The notes under the pieces: model-generated
The model's input: only the letters and a program-made list of their open reading frames with translations
Databases searched by the model: none
Told to the model about the DNA's origin: nothing
Made by a program: the position numbers and the translations under genes
Origin: a virus
Reading direction: 5' to 3' (one strand)
DNA: 64,000 nt
IMG/VR virus record: IMGVR_UViG_3300037961_005106
Location: 1-64,000 of that record
In this document: positions 39,966 to 49,717 of the stretch, in pieces
How the letters are laid out: each line of letters opens with the position of its first letter
Position numbering within the stretch: position 1 is the stretch's first letter

Positions 39966-42329
39966 ATGGCTCTTTCTCCTGCTGATTTTGCCGCATATAG
40001 CCGTGCAACCGGTACTTCTTACCCTGAATCACCGGAAGAACGGGCTCAATTAGTTCCTGAAGTCCGTGCATTCCGTCAAAGGCAACTTCAACCGCCTGAA
40101 AAACAGGAATCAAACTCTCTTGCCTTAGGTCTTGGCATTGGATTAGGTCTTGCAGGGGTTGGTGGAGGTTTAATGACCCTGCGTGGACGGGCTAAGAAAG
40201 GAATTAAAGCAGATACTGCTGGTAAAAGTAGTGTAAAAATGACTGATCTTAGTGATCAGCAAGTACCAAAGTCTAAAACGCAAGTATATAGAGATGTAGC
40301 AGCTAAAGCTGAAGAAGATCTACCGCAAGTAACTCGTCCTTCTGGTGGTGTAGATGAATCAATGTTAGTTACTGATCCTGAAACGGGAGAAGTATATCGT
40401 CGTGGTGGAGATGCTTCGATTCGATCAAAACAAGCACAAGAAAATTTAAGTGATCGTGTTGATGAGCTTTTAGCAGAAGTCAGTGTTGGTGAAGCAGGTC
40501 AAATGCTTGCCGGACGTGAAGTAGCAGCAGAAGCTGGTCAAATGATGGGGACTGAATCAAGTCGTCAGTCAAACGTTGTCCGTCGCTTAGAAAAGGAAGA
40601 AGAAAGACAGGCAAAAAATATATTATCCGAATTGGCCCAAGAAACTCTGAGTCAAGCAGACTCCGAAAAAGCTGCTCGTATTGCACGTAATCAAGCAAAA
40701 GATAGAGCGCAAGTTTCTGACTATATGTCAGATGTACTTGAATCAGTTATTGATGAAAATTATCAGTACCCAGAAGAAGTTCCAAGTAACTTAATGGGTT
40801 TAGCACGTCGTGCCAAGCAAAATAAACTTACAGATAGCGATTTTAGTTCTATTCAGCAGTGGGCTCAGACTGAGTTTAAGAATGATCCAACTGTCTTAGG
40901 TGAAATAAATGAAAATTTATCTTCTCTTCCTAAAACATCAACCCTTACAGAAACGTATGAAGCTTTTGGTGAACCTGCAGCACAAGTACAAAACATTGAA
41001 GCTCTAAATACTGCTTCTGATCAAGCTGCTGCACCTATTGAACGTGCGGTACAAAGAAATGAAGATATTGATGTTAGTGCTGCTCAGTCTTTCTTGAATC
41101 AACAACGTGATAAGTTGCAAGCTAAAGGTTTATCTCCTACACGTGTTGAACGTGTTCTTGCTTCTAACCCTGAATTAATTGAAGCAGCAGAGTTATATGC
41201 AAGTACAGGTGATGAAGCAGTGTTATCTCGTTTTTCAGAACAACCTGCATCTCCTGTAACAGTTAAACCTAAGTCTGTACTGTCTTTAGATTCAGACGAA
41301 CTAGCAACAGGTTCTTTGTTTAAATCAGGAACTTTTGGTGAATTTGTAGATGACCTTGAAGGTAAAGACGTAGATTTAACAAATCGTATTTCTTCTCTTG
41401 GTGCAGAGCAGCAACAGCTTGCCGGACGCCGTAAACAATTAGAAGAAGATTCATTAATGATTAAATCTGCAATGGATCGTGAGCCTATTGATAAAGATGA
41501 TTACAGCCGTATGTATGGTCAGATGCAATATGAAATGCAGAATATGCCTGATCCCGCAAGTTTAAATGTAGACATTGGTGATGCAATGGCAGAACGAGAT
41601 CATGTACGCGCTCAATTAAAAGGTTTAAAAGAAGTAGGTGCTCAACAATTTTTAATTGATCAAACAGAAGGATCACGTGCATTTTATGAAGTTAATCCAG
41701 CCACTAATGAAATTATTCCTGAAACACTGGAAGTACGTGGTGGACGTAAATCAATCGAACAGAAAAAAGGTGGAGGTGGTCGGAATATAGCGGAGTATTC
41801 CGCTGGTGATCGTATAGCAGAAGAAGTGCGCAGTATTCAACAAGGAGGTCGTTTACGTGACTATGACGACACAGGTGCTGCTAAGCAAGTTTTTGAAGGA
41901 GATCGCACACAAACTGGTGGTCGCCTTGGTTTATACGGTTCAGAACGTACCGAGCGCAAAGGAGAACGTGCTACTGCAGGTCAACGTCCTACGCAAGTAA
42001 CAGAAGACGAATTAATTAATCAAGCATTAATGGATTCAAGAGCTGATGAACTAGGAATTCCCACTCCACCAGATCGCGATTTAGTTTTTGTTGATGAACA
42101 AAAATATCAAAAGCCTGACAGACAGAACCGTTTGTTAGATTCTGAAATTCTGCGTCGGACTGCTATTGAAGGTCGTAATCCACAATCTTCATTAGCAGGA
42201 AGAGCACAACGGCAAAGTCGTCCTAGAATTGCAGCATTACGTCAGGAAGCAACACGCAGAAAAGCTGCTGGTGAGCCTTTAATGTCTAAAGCAGAAGCTT
42301 TTAATTTCCTCAGTAACTACGCTAAATAA
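39966..42329 (+). CDS. Large predicted virion protein, first late gene
   Basis: 787 residues. An N-terminal Gly-rich hydrophobic segment (LALGLGIGLGLAGVGGGLMTL, ~52-72) precedes a long charged, Gln/Glu-rich helical region with several coiled coils (EKEEERQAKNILSELAQE; EQQQLAGRRKQLEED). No enzyme domain. Long helical proteins with a membrane-like segment early in late operons are often internal or ejected virion proteins; that role is inferred. Confidence 0.75.
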   Translation: MALSPADFAAYSRATGTSYPESPEERAQLVPEVRAFRQRQLQPPEKQESNSLALGLGIGLGLAGVGGGLMTLRGRAKKGIKADTAGKSSVKMTDLSDQQVPKSKTQVYRDVAAKAEEDLPQVTRPSGGVDESMLVTDPETGEVYRRGGDASIRSKQAQENLSDRVDELLAEVSVGEAGQMLAGREVAAEAGQMMGTESSRQSNVVRRLEKEEERQAKNILSELAQETLSQADSEKAARIARNQAKDRAQVSDYMSDVLESVIDENYQYPEEVPSNLMGLARRAKQNKLTDSDFSSIQQWAQTEFKNDPTVLGEINENLSSLPKTSTLTETYEAFGEPAAQVQNIEALNTASDQAAAPIERAVQRNEDIDVSAAQSFLNQQRDKLQAKGLSPTRVERVLASNPELIEAAELYASTGDEAVLSRFSEQPASPVTVKPKSVLSLDSDELATGSLFKSGTFGEFVDDLEGKDVDLTNRISSLGAEQQQLAGRRKQLEEDSLMIKSAMDREPIDKDDYSRMYGQMQYEMQNMPDPASLNVDIGDAMAERDHVRAQLKGLKEVGAQQFLIDQTEGSRAFYEVNPATNEIIPETLEVRGGRKSIEQKKGGGGRNIAEYSAGDRIAEEVRSIQQGGRLRDYDDTGAAKQVFEGDRTQTGGRLGLYGSERTERKGERATAGQRPTQVTEDELINQALMDSRADELGIPTPPDRDLVFVDEQKYQKPDRQNRLLDSEILRRTAIEGRNPQSSLAGRAQRQSRPRIAALRQEATRRKAAGEPLMSKAEAFNFLSNYAK

Positions 42330-42331
42330 TC

Positions 42332-42559
42332 ATGACTGAAAAGAAAAAGAAAACTAAGAAAGATAAGAAGTGGATTCAATCCGCAATCAAACGCCCTGGA
42401 ACGTTTACCGCTAAAGCAAAGAAGAAAGGAATTACTTCTGCACAGCTTCAAGCGAATGTGGAAAAGAATCCTGATGATTATGATGAGAAGACACGGAAGC
42501 AAGCACAGCTTCGTGAAACTCTTGTAAAATTAAACAAGAAGAAAAAAACTAAGAAATAG
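42332..42559 (+). CDS. Small very basic protein
   Basis: 75 residues, about one third Lys/Arg, with Lys-rich ends and a core KRPGTFTAKAKKKGITSAQLQ similar to short viral DNA-associated or virion proteins. Starts 2 nt after the previous stop. A DNA-binding internal protein is plausible. Confidence 0.65.
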   Translation: MTEKKKKTKKDKKWIQSAIKRPGTFTAKAKKKGITSAQLQANVEKNPDDYDEKTRKQAQLRETLVKLNKKKKTKK

Positions 42560-42561
42560 TT

Positions 42562-43164
42562 ATGCCACGCGATAGTCGCTTAAGTCGTCCTGAAGATTAT
42601 TTAGACGAAGTTTCTCTTTTCTTTCGTAAAGGAAGAAGAGGACCACGTAAGATTGATTATGAAGAATCTTTTCGTGCTAAATCAGATAAACCTCCTTTTG
42701 CTTTTAATCGTTTTGGTGTAGACGAGCTTAGAAATAAATTAGTTAGTAAGAAACCAATTCTTAATGCACGACTAGATTTTGTAAATGAAAATCCTGCTAA
42801 CTTTGAATTGTTTACAGGCTTGGGTCGTTTTGATGTAGGACGAACTAATAAAGAAGATCCTGCAGCTAGTCTTTATAGTTTTGATGAAGGCCGTGGTAAT
42901 ACAAAGTTAGATTTTAGACAATCACCAGAGTTTCAAGCAATTGGTGAAATGTGGCGTGAAAGATATAACTTAAGTCCTACTATTTCTCCTGGTGATCGAA
43001 TTAAAAACCCGATGCCACGTGCAACTAATCCTGACCCTAAAGGTTATTTGATGGCAACAGCAGAACAACGTGCAGAAAACGAAATGGAAGGCAACATGAA
43101 TATTGCACAGTTGTTATCTGCATCTAAAGGAGAGATCGCAGAAGCTGAAAGTAAAGGGGCTTAG
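42562..43164 (+). CDS. Virion-module protein of unknown function
   Basis: 200 residues, MPRDSRLSRPEDYLDEVSLFF, basic N-terminal half, then KGYLMATAEQRAENEMEGN. No domain recognised. Starts 2 nt after the upstream stop. Confidence 0.65.
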   Translation: MPRDSRLSRPEDYLDEVSLFFRKGRRGPRKIDYEESFRAKSDKPPFAFNRFGVDELRNKLVSKKPILNARLDFVNENPANFELFTGLGRFDVGRTNKEDPAASLYSFDEGRGNTKLDFRQSPEFQAIGEMWRERYNLSPTISPGDRIKNPMPRATNPDPKGYLMATAEQRAENEMEGNMNIAQLLSASKGEIAEAESKGA

Positions 43165-43189
43165 AATTAGAAATAATAGTTATGAGTAG

Positions 43190-43747
43190 ATGGCAGGCGG
43201 ATTACTAAAATTAGCAGGAAGTCTTTTAAAAAACAAAGGCTTAATGAAAGGTATTCGTAATGAAGCTTTAGTTAGTGGAGGACTTAATACTGGCGTTAAT
43301 CTTTTAACAGGTGCAGATCCTCTTACTGCATTAGCTTATGGTTTGTCTGACACGGTTCTTTCAGGAACAGCACAAGGAGCAGTCCGTGGTTTAAGAGGAA
43401 AAAAATCACGTTTAGAGTTACCAGCTAACGTTGCAGGTTCTGTTCTATCTGGGATACCCGTAGCAGCTATTGATCCTCGTATGAAACAAGAAGTAGGTAC
43501 ACCACCGCCCCTTATGGTTCCTGCTGACGCAGTCATTAACGATAATCAGGCTGCACAAATTGAACAACAAAATATTCAAAGAATGTTGTTAAATAATGAT
43601 TTGCTAGCAGGACAATATATGCCTGGGACAATGTTTCAGCAAATGGGTGGAAGCAATACGAGAGCAACTTTACAACAGTATTTAAATGATAAAGGGCCAA
43701 CTATAGAAATGGATCCTAGAGCAATGGCATCAATCGTGGGGCTTTAA
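43190..43747 (+). CDS. Gly/Ala-rich virion-module protein
   Basis: 185 residues. N-terminal amphipathic region LLKLAGSLLKNKGLMKG, small-residue-rich centre (VSGGLNTGVNLLTGADPLTALAYGL), Gln/Asn-rich tail. May associate with membranes or assemble in the capsid interior. Unknown family. Confidence 0.65.
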   Translation: MAGGLLKLAGSLLKNKGLMKGIRNEALVSGGLNTGVNLLTGADPLTALAYGLSDTVLSGTAQGAVRGLRGKKSRLELPANVAGSVLSGIPVAAIDPRMKQEVGTPPPLMVPADAVINDNQAAQIEQQNIQRMLLNNDLLAGQYMPGTMFQQMGGSNTRATLQQYLNDKGPTIEMDPRAMASIVGL

Positions 43748-43749
43748 TT

Positions 43750-44829
43750 ATGGGACTCCGTACAGACTATTTAAAAGGCTGGCAGAAAGCTGTCAGTGAA
43801 ATGGGAACAAGAGGAGATCGTGGCCATAGTGTTCTACCTATTACACAAGGAGCAAGAAAGTTTTACAAAGGTTTAGCTGATCAAGGGGTAACAACAGAAA
43901 CACCTGTTCAGCTTGCTGGTGCAATGGGTGCAAGGCTGTTAACTGATGTTGGAGAAGATGCAACGAGGCATTTATATTGGCGGTACAATCACCCAATGGC
44001 GCTTGCAGATAAATTAGCAGAACAAGCAATAGGCGATCGTCTTCTCAATTACACACCAACACAACGAGCAGCAATTTCTTTAGCTGCAGTTGGTGTTCCT
44101 GTTAGTGCTTCTTTAGGAACGTTTGATGCAACTAATATTGGTGAGTTAGGTCGTCCTAAAGGTTTTGCACAGACTTATGCAGAGCAAGGTTCAGAAGATC
44201 GACGACAAACAGGACAAATTGCACCAGAACTGTTAGATCGTTTTGTTTTAGGTCGTCAAGGTCGTCCTTTAAAGTTTGAAACAGCTAAAGAAGATATTCC
44301 AGATTTAACAAAACAACGGTATGCAAATTATATGGATTTCTTGTATAACGAAAAAGGACCTTTAGGTGTTGGCATTATTAAAGGAACGATGGAAAATTTA
44401 CAGGGAGAACCTGAAGCACGTATTGTTGGTTTTCCTGTTGGTCTTCAAGCTGTAGGAGCTTTAACGGGTGGAGCACTTGCCACCGGCGCTGCACTAAGGC
44501 AACAGACTCCAGAAACAGTCCCTGGAGGAATTGGGCCTAAACAACCAAGAACAATTAAAACCGAAGATACTTCTGAATCAGTTCCAGGTAAAAAATATGT
44601 AGATAAACAAGTGTATAGAGAAGGAGATACAAAAGTAAAAAGAGGCAAGAGTGTTACGAACAGAATGGGAAGCCGAACTGATTACATTGGTCCCAAGACA
44701 CGTACTCTTGCTCTTATGGGAGGAGCAGGAGCCCTTACAGGTGCTTTAGCCGGTAAGTTAGCCAATACTTTATTAGCTTCAACTGGTCAATCTGATTTAC
44801 CAACAACACAAGAGTATGGTATTAGTTGA
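43750..44829 (+). CDS. Virion-module protein with Gly/Ala segments
   Basis: 359 residues. Two hydrophobic Gly/Ala-rich stretches (AVGALTGGALATGAAL ~239-255 and LALMGGAGALTGALAGKLAN ~322-342) resemble membrane-active or oligomerising segments. N-terminal part helical and basic. Likely internal virion protein; family unknown. Confidence 0.65.
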   Translation: MGLRTDYLKGWQKAVSEMGTRGDRGHSVLPITQGARKFYKGLADQGVTTETPVQLAGAMGARLLTDVGEDATRHLYWRYNHPMALADKLAEQAIGDRLLNYTPTQRAAISLAAVGVPVSASLGTFDATNIGELGRPKGFAQTYAEQGSEDRRQTGQIAPELLDRFVLGRQGRPLKFETAKEDIPDLTKQRYANYMDFLYNEKGPLGVGIIKGTMENLQGEPEARIVGFPVGLQAVGALTGGALATGAALRQQTPETVPGGIGPKQPRTIKTEDTSESVPGKKYVDKQVYREGDTKVKRGKSVTNRMGSRTDYIGPKTRTLALMGGAGALTGALAGKLANTLLASTGQSDLPTTQEYGIS

Positions 44830-44866
44830 GATAGAATTTAAGTAATAAAGATATTTGTTATTAAAG

Positions 44867-45715
44867 ATGGTTGCCGGTAGAACAGATCCCAATCGTATCG
44901 CACAAGGAATGCCTTTAGCCATCGATGATCCGATGCTGCGTTTGCAAGGTGCATTTCGTAATCCACAACAGTTTGCTGATTATTATCGGAACACTGTTCA
45001 AAATGTAATGGAGCCTACTGCTAAACGGGCTCAAGTTATTCAAAATAGTCTTGTCAATAATCCTGGCCGTTATGGTGTAATGGCAGGAGCACTGCTCCCT
45101 GGTGTTGGCACTGCTATTGGTGAACTACAAGCTGAACGTCCTGTAGGAGCTGCAGGCGCTGTTGTTGGTGCTGGAGTCGGTGCTGGTCTTGGTTATGGTC
45201 TTGCCAGCATGTTGCCAGGTGGTTATGGAAAAGTAGCCAAGGCAGCGTTACCTGTAATTGGTGGTCTAATTGGAGCCCCCTCTGGTGCGCAGGGAGCCGA
45301 ATATGCTAAGCGTAAAATTACAAACCAACCGACAAAAGGTAAAGAAACTGAATTAGGCAGTCAACTTGCAGCGCGAGAAAAAATTTTTGGTCAAAATCTC
45401 AGTCAACTTGAGCGCACTTTAGGTGTTAATACTTCCAGTCTTAAAGATTTAACTCAGTTCTATATGCAAGCAGAACTAGAGCAGTTGCAAAAAATGAATC
45501 CAACGATTCAGAAGATGAAGAATGCTGAGATGATTCGTCAACAGGCGTTGATGAATACTCAAGCTAGTAACTACGCAATGCTGGGCACAGTAGCTACAGC
45601 AGGCCGTCTAGCAACTGGCGCACAGGCAGAAGCAGGTGCAAATCTACGCACTGCGTTAACTGCCGCTCCTTATGCTGGCAGTGTGCTGCAAGCACCCAAC
45701 ATTAGCTTTGGTTGA
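44867..45715 (+). CDS. Virion-module protein with glycine-zipper
   Basis: 282 residues from ATG 44867 (MVAGRTDPNRIAQGMPLAI). Long Gly/Ala zipper (VGAAGAVVGAGVGAGLGYGLASMLPGG in three parts, ~90-120) then a coiled-coil C-terminal half (QLEQLQKMNPTIQKMKNAEM). A TTG 12 nt upstream in frame is less likely as start. Glycine zippers often mark membrane-inserting or pore-forming ejection proteins. Confidence 0.65.
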   Translation: MVAGRTDPNRIAQGMPLAIDDPMLRLQGAFRNPQQFADYYRNTVQNVMEPTAKRAQVIQNSLVNNPGRYGVMAGALLPGVGTAIGELQAERPVGAAGAVVGAGVGAGLGYGLASMLPGGYGKVAKAALPVIGGLIGAPSGAQGAEYAKRKITNQPTKGKETELGSQLAAREKIFGQNLSQLERTLGVNTSSLKDLTQFYMQAELEQLQKMNPTIQKMKNAEMIRQQALMNTQASNYAMLGTVATAGRLATGAQAEAGANLRTALTAAPYAGSVLQAPNISFG

Positions 45716-45723
45716 GGTTAACA

Positions 45724-46233
45724 ATGACAAAATCAAGTTCTAGTTTTTACAACCCGTCAATGCTTGCAAACCCTTTATTTGAAGGGATTGATATGAACTT
45801 GGGTCTTCCTCAATTAGCAGGACAATATATAGATTTTCCTTTTAACAGTGAAGAAGATGATGACGATGATAATGAAAAAACTACAAATAAACAACGAACT
45901 CCAATGGAAGAGCTTCTCTATAAAATGTATGGAGATGCCCAAGAGGAAAAAAAATACTATCGTTCTCCAGAATATTTAGATGATATGTATAAACGAGCAG
46001 ATGATTTGAACGCAAAGCAAATGGCCCGTGCTCAGAAGTACGGTAAAGAATCTGCTTTCTATGGCTTTATGTACCAGGGTCTACCTAAGTTAATGGCTCA
46101 AGCAGCCTTCTCAAAATATGCGTTTGCACCAGAAATGGTCAAAGGTGTACGGGATGCTTATAGTCGTATCCAAGCAACTCCTGCTGGATCCACTCAATAC
46201 ATGGCAGTTAATCCAATGGGAGGTATTGGATAA
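45724..46233 (+). CDS. Virion-module protein
   Basis: 169 residues from ATG 45724. Contains an acidic run (NSEEDDDDDNEKT) and a helical domain with YYRSPEYLDDMYKRADDLNAKQ. No domain recognised. Its stop overlaps the next ATG. Confidence 0.65.
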   Translation: MTKSSSSFYNPSMLANPLFEGIDMNLGLPQLAGQYIDFPFNSEEDDDDDNEKTTNKQRTPMEELLYKMYGDAQEEKKYYRSPEYLDDMYKRADDLNAKQMARAQKYGKESAFYGFMYQGLPKLMAQAAFSKYAFAPEMVKGVRDAYSRIQATPAGSTQYMAVNPMGGIG

Positions 46234-46787
46234 TGAATTTAAATCTTGATGCTATTGGTAGTTATTCAGGAATTGGTGCTAACACCAATTTAGGTGCAGG
46301 TTTTGGTGGAGGTTCTGGTATTGGTTTTGATACCGGAGGTTTTACTTTTGGAGATCCTCTTCCATCCGTAACAGGGGCTTTTGGAGGCGGCTCTGGAACA
46401 GGAGGAGGCGGCGGCTTTTTACAAGGTCTTGGTAACTTTTTTGGTGGCAATAACCTTGGTTCTAGTCTAGCTGGGCCTTTGTTATCAGGAGCTTTATCTC
46501 GTGATTATATTAATCAAGCAGCTAGAGGATATGGACAAAGTGCATATCAAGCAACAGGGATAGGAGCATTAGCAGGTAAGAATGCAGCCATCATGGACTT
46601 TGCCTTTGGCAATAAAAATGCAGATCGTGCACAACAACGTCGTTACGATGATTCTATATTTCAACTTAATCTGCAAAAAAGTAAGCCATTCCAAGATTTA
46701 GTTAATAAAGGAGTATTTTTGAATATAGCTTCGCAAGATGCCCCAGGAGCAATTCAACGTGCAAGTCGAGTTAGTCTATTTGGTTGA
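46233..46787 (+). CDS. Gly-rich virion-module protein
   Basis: 184 residues. The first 80 are Gly/Phe/Asn-rich (GGGSGTGGGGGFLQGLGNFFGG); the rest is helical (NQAARGYGQSAYQATGIGAL). Starts in a 1-nt overlap with the preceding stop. Low-complexity N-terminus suggests a flexible virion component. Confidence 0.65.
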   Translation: MNLNLDAIGSYSGIGANTNLGAGFGGGSGIGFDTGGFTFGDPLPSVTGAFGGGSGTGGGGGFLQGLGNFFGGNNLGSSLAGPLLSGALSRDYINQAARGYGQSAYQATGIGALAGKNAAIMDFAFGNKNADRAQQRRYDDSIFQLNLQKSKPFQDLVNKGVFLNIASQDAPGAIQRASRVSLFG

Positions 46788-46829
46788 CTTGGGTCTGCGA
46801 TAATTAGTAAATAATAAGATGTTAGTTAA

Positions 46830-47552
46830 ATGGTTTTCGACTTTATAAAAGGAGCGATAGGAGGAGCGGGAGCAGGTTCGGTTTTTGGCCCCTGGGGAGC
46901 AGGTGTTGGAGCATTATTAGGTGGCGTTTCTTCCTTCGGAGGCGGCGGTGGTAGTGGTTCGTCAGGCGGAGGAGGAGGAGGAATTGATTTTGACGCTCTT
47001 CAAGACATCATTGCTCCCCCTGATTTTCTTTCTTCTTATACGGAAAATCAATTTAATGTTAAGCCTAGGCTTGGTCCAAAAGATCTGGAGAAATATGAAA
47101 AGGCAATGGATAAGGGAAAGATAGATAAATATTCGCTTTTAGGTTTGTATGATAGTGGCGGTTTAGATCCAAGTGATAAAGCTTATCGTAATATATTGAC
47201 AAGCACAATTGGTAGAGAACGTGGTGAAGAATTAGCGGACGTTATTGGTGGAACTATGCTTGGAGGAGGAACACCTTCTCGGGAACAAGTAAAAGACGCT
47301 TACAAGTATGCTTTAGTAACAGGTTCTACTGGTAGTCCAAAAGATGCGCAACAAGCTTTTGCATCTTATTTTGCACAAACTAATCCGGAACATAGAATGC
47401 CATCTTCTCAAGAACTTCTTGCTGGAATGAGGTATGGTCCTCTTGTCGGGACCAAAAGTGGAGTTAAGTTATTTGAAGGAACGCCAGGTATAGATAGAAT
47501 GTTTGATAGACAAGAATCAGCGCGAAGGTTCCGCGCTAATTCTTTAGCTTAA
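46830..47552 (+). CDS. Gly-rich virion-module protein
   Basis: 240 residues. Opens MVFDFIKGAIGGAGAGSVFG with a glycine zipper, Gly/Ser linker, and a soluble helical region with ASYFAQTNPEHRMPSSQELLAG. N-terminal architecture parallels the previous gene, suggesting related roles or duplication. Confidence 0.65.
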   Translation: MVFDFIKGAIGGAGAGSVFGPWGAGVGALLGGVSSFGGGGGSGSSGGGGGGIDFDALQDIIAPPDFLSSYTENQFNVKPRLGPKDLEKYEKAMDKGKIDKYSLLGLYDSGGLDPSDKAYRNILTSTIGRERGEELADVIGGTMLGGGTPSREQVKDAYKYALVTGSTGSPKDAQQAFASYFAQTNPEHRMPSSQELLAGMRYGPLVGTKSGVKLFEGTPGIDRMFDRQESARRFRANSLA

Positions 47553-47570
47553 CACTCAAGGTAAGTAACA

Positions 47571-48290
47571 ATGAAGTTTCAAGATTTTATGGATAAATAT
47601 GGTGGTAAAGGGGGAACCAAAATCACCAGTAAAAGCATTAACAAAGCTAAAAAAGATGGTATTTCTGCTGATAAATTAAATAAATTTATTAATAAAGCAG
47701 AAAATAAAAACATCAAAACAAGTGTTCCCAAAGGACACAGTGGTGCGTATCTCACAGGAGGTGGAAGCTCTTCTTCTAGTGATGCTCAAGGGCGTACTTC
47801 TACAGAGATTGATTTAGGTGTTTATGAAGCAATGGCAGGTATTGATACTGCCAATCAAGACTTTTTAAATCAAGGTGCTTATAACAATGCTCAAATTATT
47901 GCTGGCATTCGTTCAGATGCGGATAAATATGTAGCTGATGCTCAAGCGGGTGCATCAATGTATGCATCAGACGCCAGTGTTGATATTGCAGGAATTACGT
48001 CATCAGCAGAAGAACGTTGGCGTAAGTATTTAGCTGACCAGCAACGACTTGGCGCAGAAAATGTAGCAACAATTCAAGGCGAATACAGCCTTTCTTTACA
48101 GAATATTGTTACTGCTGGTTTAAAAGACGTTGAAAAAATCCGTGGTGAGTTTGGTTTAGAAAGCGATAAAGTCCGTGGTGAATATGCACTTGAAGGAGAG
48201 CGCATCAAAGGTGATGCTGCACGTGATGTTGCATCAAGACAAAAAGATGCACAGATCTTCGGTTCTTTAATGTCAGGCTTCTGGGCTTGA
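47571..48290 (+). CDS. Helical virion-module protein
   Basis: 239 residues: Lys-rich N-terminal domain, Ser/Gly linker, and a C-terminal region of heptad-like repeats (GLKDVEKIRGEFGLESDKVRG, EYALEGERIKGDAARDV) that form a coiled coil. Possible tail or internal core protein. Confidence 0.65.
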   Translation: MKFQDFMDKYGGKGGTKITSKSINKAKKDGISADKLNKFINKAENKNIKTSVPKGHSGAYLTGGGSSSSSDAQGRTSTEIDLGVYEAMAGIDTANQDFLNQGAYNNAQIIAGIRSDADKYVADAQAGASMYASDASVDIAGITSSAEERWRKYLADQQRLGAENVATIQGEYSLSLQNIVTAGLKDVEKIRGEFGLESDKVRGEYALEGERIKGDAARDVASRQKDAQIFGSLMSGFWA

Positions 48291-48339
48291 TAGTATTGAG
48301 CTATATTATAATTTTTATAGTTAACTAAAGACTTTTACA

Positions 48340-48522
48340 ATGGCAAACGATCCGGGCGACTCAGGTTCCAATACACAGGATGCAGCGGTAGACCTGGAAA
48401 CGTTCCAGCAACTGCTTGACAAACTGGAAGGCTCTAAAAAGCGTCAACAACGTCAAAAGTCTGTTGAAGGACGCCGTGATATTTATTCACAGGGCTTAGC
48501 TTCAATGATGTCTAATTTCTGA
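48340..48522 (+). CDS. Small protein before terminase region
   Basis: 60 residues. Acidic start (MANDPGDSGSNTQDAAVDLE), then a basic helix FQQLLDKLEGSKKRQQRQ. A promoter-like TATATTATAATTTTTA lies 20-40 nt upstream. No domain recognised. Confidence 0.6.
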   Translation: MANDPGDSGSNTQDAAVDLETFQQLLDKLEGSKKRQQRQKSVEGRRDIYSQGLASMMSNF

Positions 48523-48544
48523 TCTACACTCATAGGTTATTTCA

Positions 48545-48787
48545 ATGGCTGCTGTCGATAGTACTTACGCAGAAGATGATTACTTTGATCTTGACAAATA
48601 TCGTCAAGCTGCAGGAGTAGCCTATGAATTTAGTAAGAAGAAAATGGAAGATGCTGGTGAGCAAGAACGTGCAACAATAGGTAAAGGAGCACAAGAAAAG
48701 CGCACGACTAATGAGCAAATGCAAAAGTTCTCAGAAAAGGACGAAGCAAGAGATTACAACCAAGCACAGAAAGCTTACCGATTCTGA
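48545..48787 (+). CDS. Small helical protein
   Basis: 80 residues, MAAVDSTYAEDDYFDLDKYRQ then a charged coiled helix of Glu/Lys/Gln. No domain recognised. Overlaps the next frame by up to 76 nt. Confidence 0.6.
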   Translation: MAAVDSTYAEDDYFDLDKYRQAAGVAYEFSKKKMEDAGEQERATIGKGAQEKRTTNEQMQKFSEKDEARDYNQAQKAYRF

Positions 48788-49286
48788 TATCGACATTGAA
48801 GTTTTTCAGTGTTGGGTTGACAATTTAGATAGCGCAACGAAAGAGTCCTTCTGTTCTTTTGCAGAAGAGACTTTTTCTGCTATTCAGGTTTATTTGTATG
48901 CAAAATTTTTAGGGTATAACAGCAGTATTGTTGCTGTTGATTTATGGTTAAAAGATAATTTTTCCAAACCCGATCACTTAAAAGTTTTGTTAAACGAAAT
49001 TGAAGAGATGCAAGACGATATTAGAAAATTAAGAATTGATATTGAAAATTTTGTTATTAAAAGGGATGTCGGTGTAGCTCGAATTGCTGCAATGCAAAAA
49101 GAACTCCGTGGAACTATTTCCCAAGTTGATTCTTTTGTTTCTTCTCGTGACCGCAAAGGTTTATTAATGGCAGGAGCTGATCGTGCATTAAGAGAATTAG
49201 CTTCTATTTTTAAAGATGATCCTATCGAAGGTCCATTACAAGAAGCTTCAATGAGTGTGTGGGCTAGAATGCAGTTTGAAGATTAA
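48711..49286 (+). CDS. Candidate small terminase subunit or related protein
   Basis: 191 residues if it starts at ATG 48711, but the protein-like part begins at LTDSDIDIEVFQCWVDNLD (~residue 22), so the true start may be near 48780 at a non-ATG codon. It has a helical N-terminal domain, a coiled coil (EIEEMQDDIRKLRIDIENF) and C-terminal helices, a layout seen in small terminase subunits, and it lies ~430 bp before the large terminase gene. Assignment tentative. Confidence 0.55.
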   Translation: MSKCKSSQKRTKQEITTKHRKLTDSDIDIEVFQCWVDNLDSATKESFCSFAEETFSAIQVYLYAKFLGYNSSIVAVDLWLKDNFSKPDHLKVLLNEIEEMQDDIRKLRIDIENFVIKRDVGVARIAAMQKELRGTISQVDSFVSSRDRKGLLMAGADRALRELASIFKDDPIEGPLQEASMSVWARMQFED

Positions 49287-49290
49287 TATT

Positions 49291-49533
49291 ATGGAAGTAA
49301 ACACGCCCCCTTTTGATAAACAATCCGTCAACAATATGTTGGCTGAGATTGCTAAAAACAGGAGGTATAGTCCTGAGCTACCTTCTGCTCCCCCTCGACA
49401 AGCAGATCAAGAGGCTTTTCAGGATTTAATGAATAACTCTCCTGAGCAAACAGAAGGTCCTGGACCACAACCGTTTCAGAATTTATTAAACGAACAACCA
49501 CCTACACCTGAACAAGAAGAAGACGATGTCTAA
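49291..49533 (+). CDS. Small Pro-rich protein
   Basis: 80 residues from ATG 49291; Pro/Gln-rich with a repeated motif EAFQDLMNNSPEQ / QPFQNLLNEQPPTPEQ and an acidic tail. Overlaps the next gene (ATG 49526). Possibly a scaffold-binding or linker peptide; unknown. Confidence 0.55.
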   Translation: MEVNTPPFDKQSVNNMLAEIAKNRRYSPELPSAPPRQADQEAFQDLMNNSPEQTEGPGPQPFQNLLNEQPPTPEQEEDDV

Positions 49534-49687
49534 AAAGAAAATGCCTCCACAATTACTGGAGCACTTTAAGAAAAAGAATGAATCAAAAGAAGGGAAAAAA
49601 GCAGAGGAATCTGCTGAGAAAGGATTGAAAGCAGCTAAAGCAGCTAAGAAATACAAAGACAAAGATAAAGACGAAGATAAAAAATAA
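49526..49687 (+). CDS. Small Lys-rich protein
   Basis: 53 residues, mainly Lys/Ala/Glu/Asp (KGLKAAKAAKKYKDKDK). ATG overlaps the previous coding region. Likely nucleic-acid or protein-binding helix; unknown. Confidence 0.55.
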   Translation: MSKKKMPPQLLEHFKKKNESKEGKKAEESAEKGLKAAKAAKKYKDKDKDEDKK

Positions 49688-49717
49688 GGTAGTATTTAAA
49701 CAGTAATAGTTTAAATA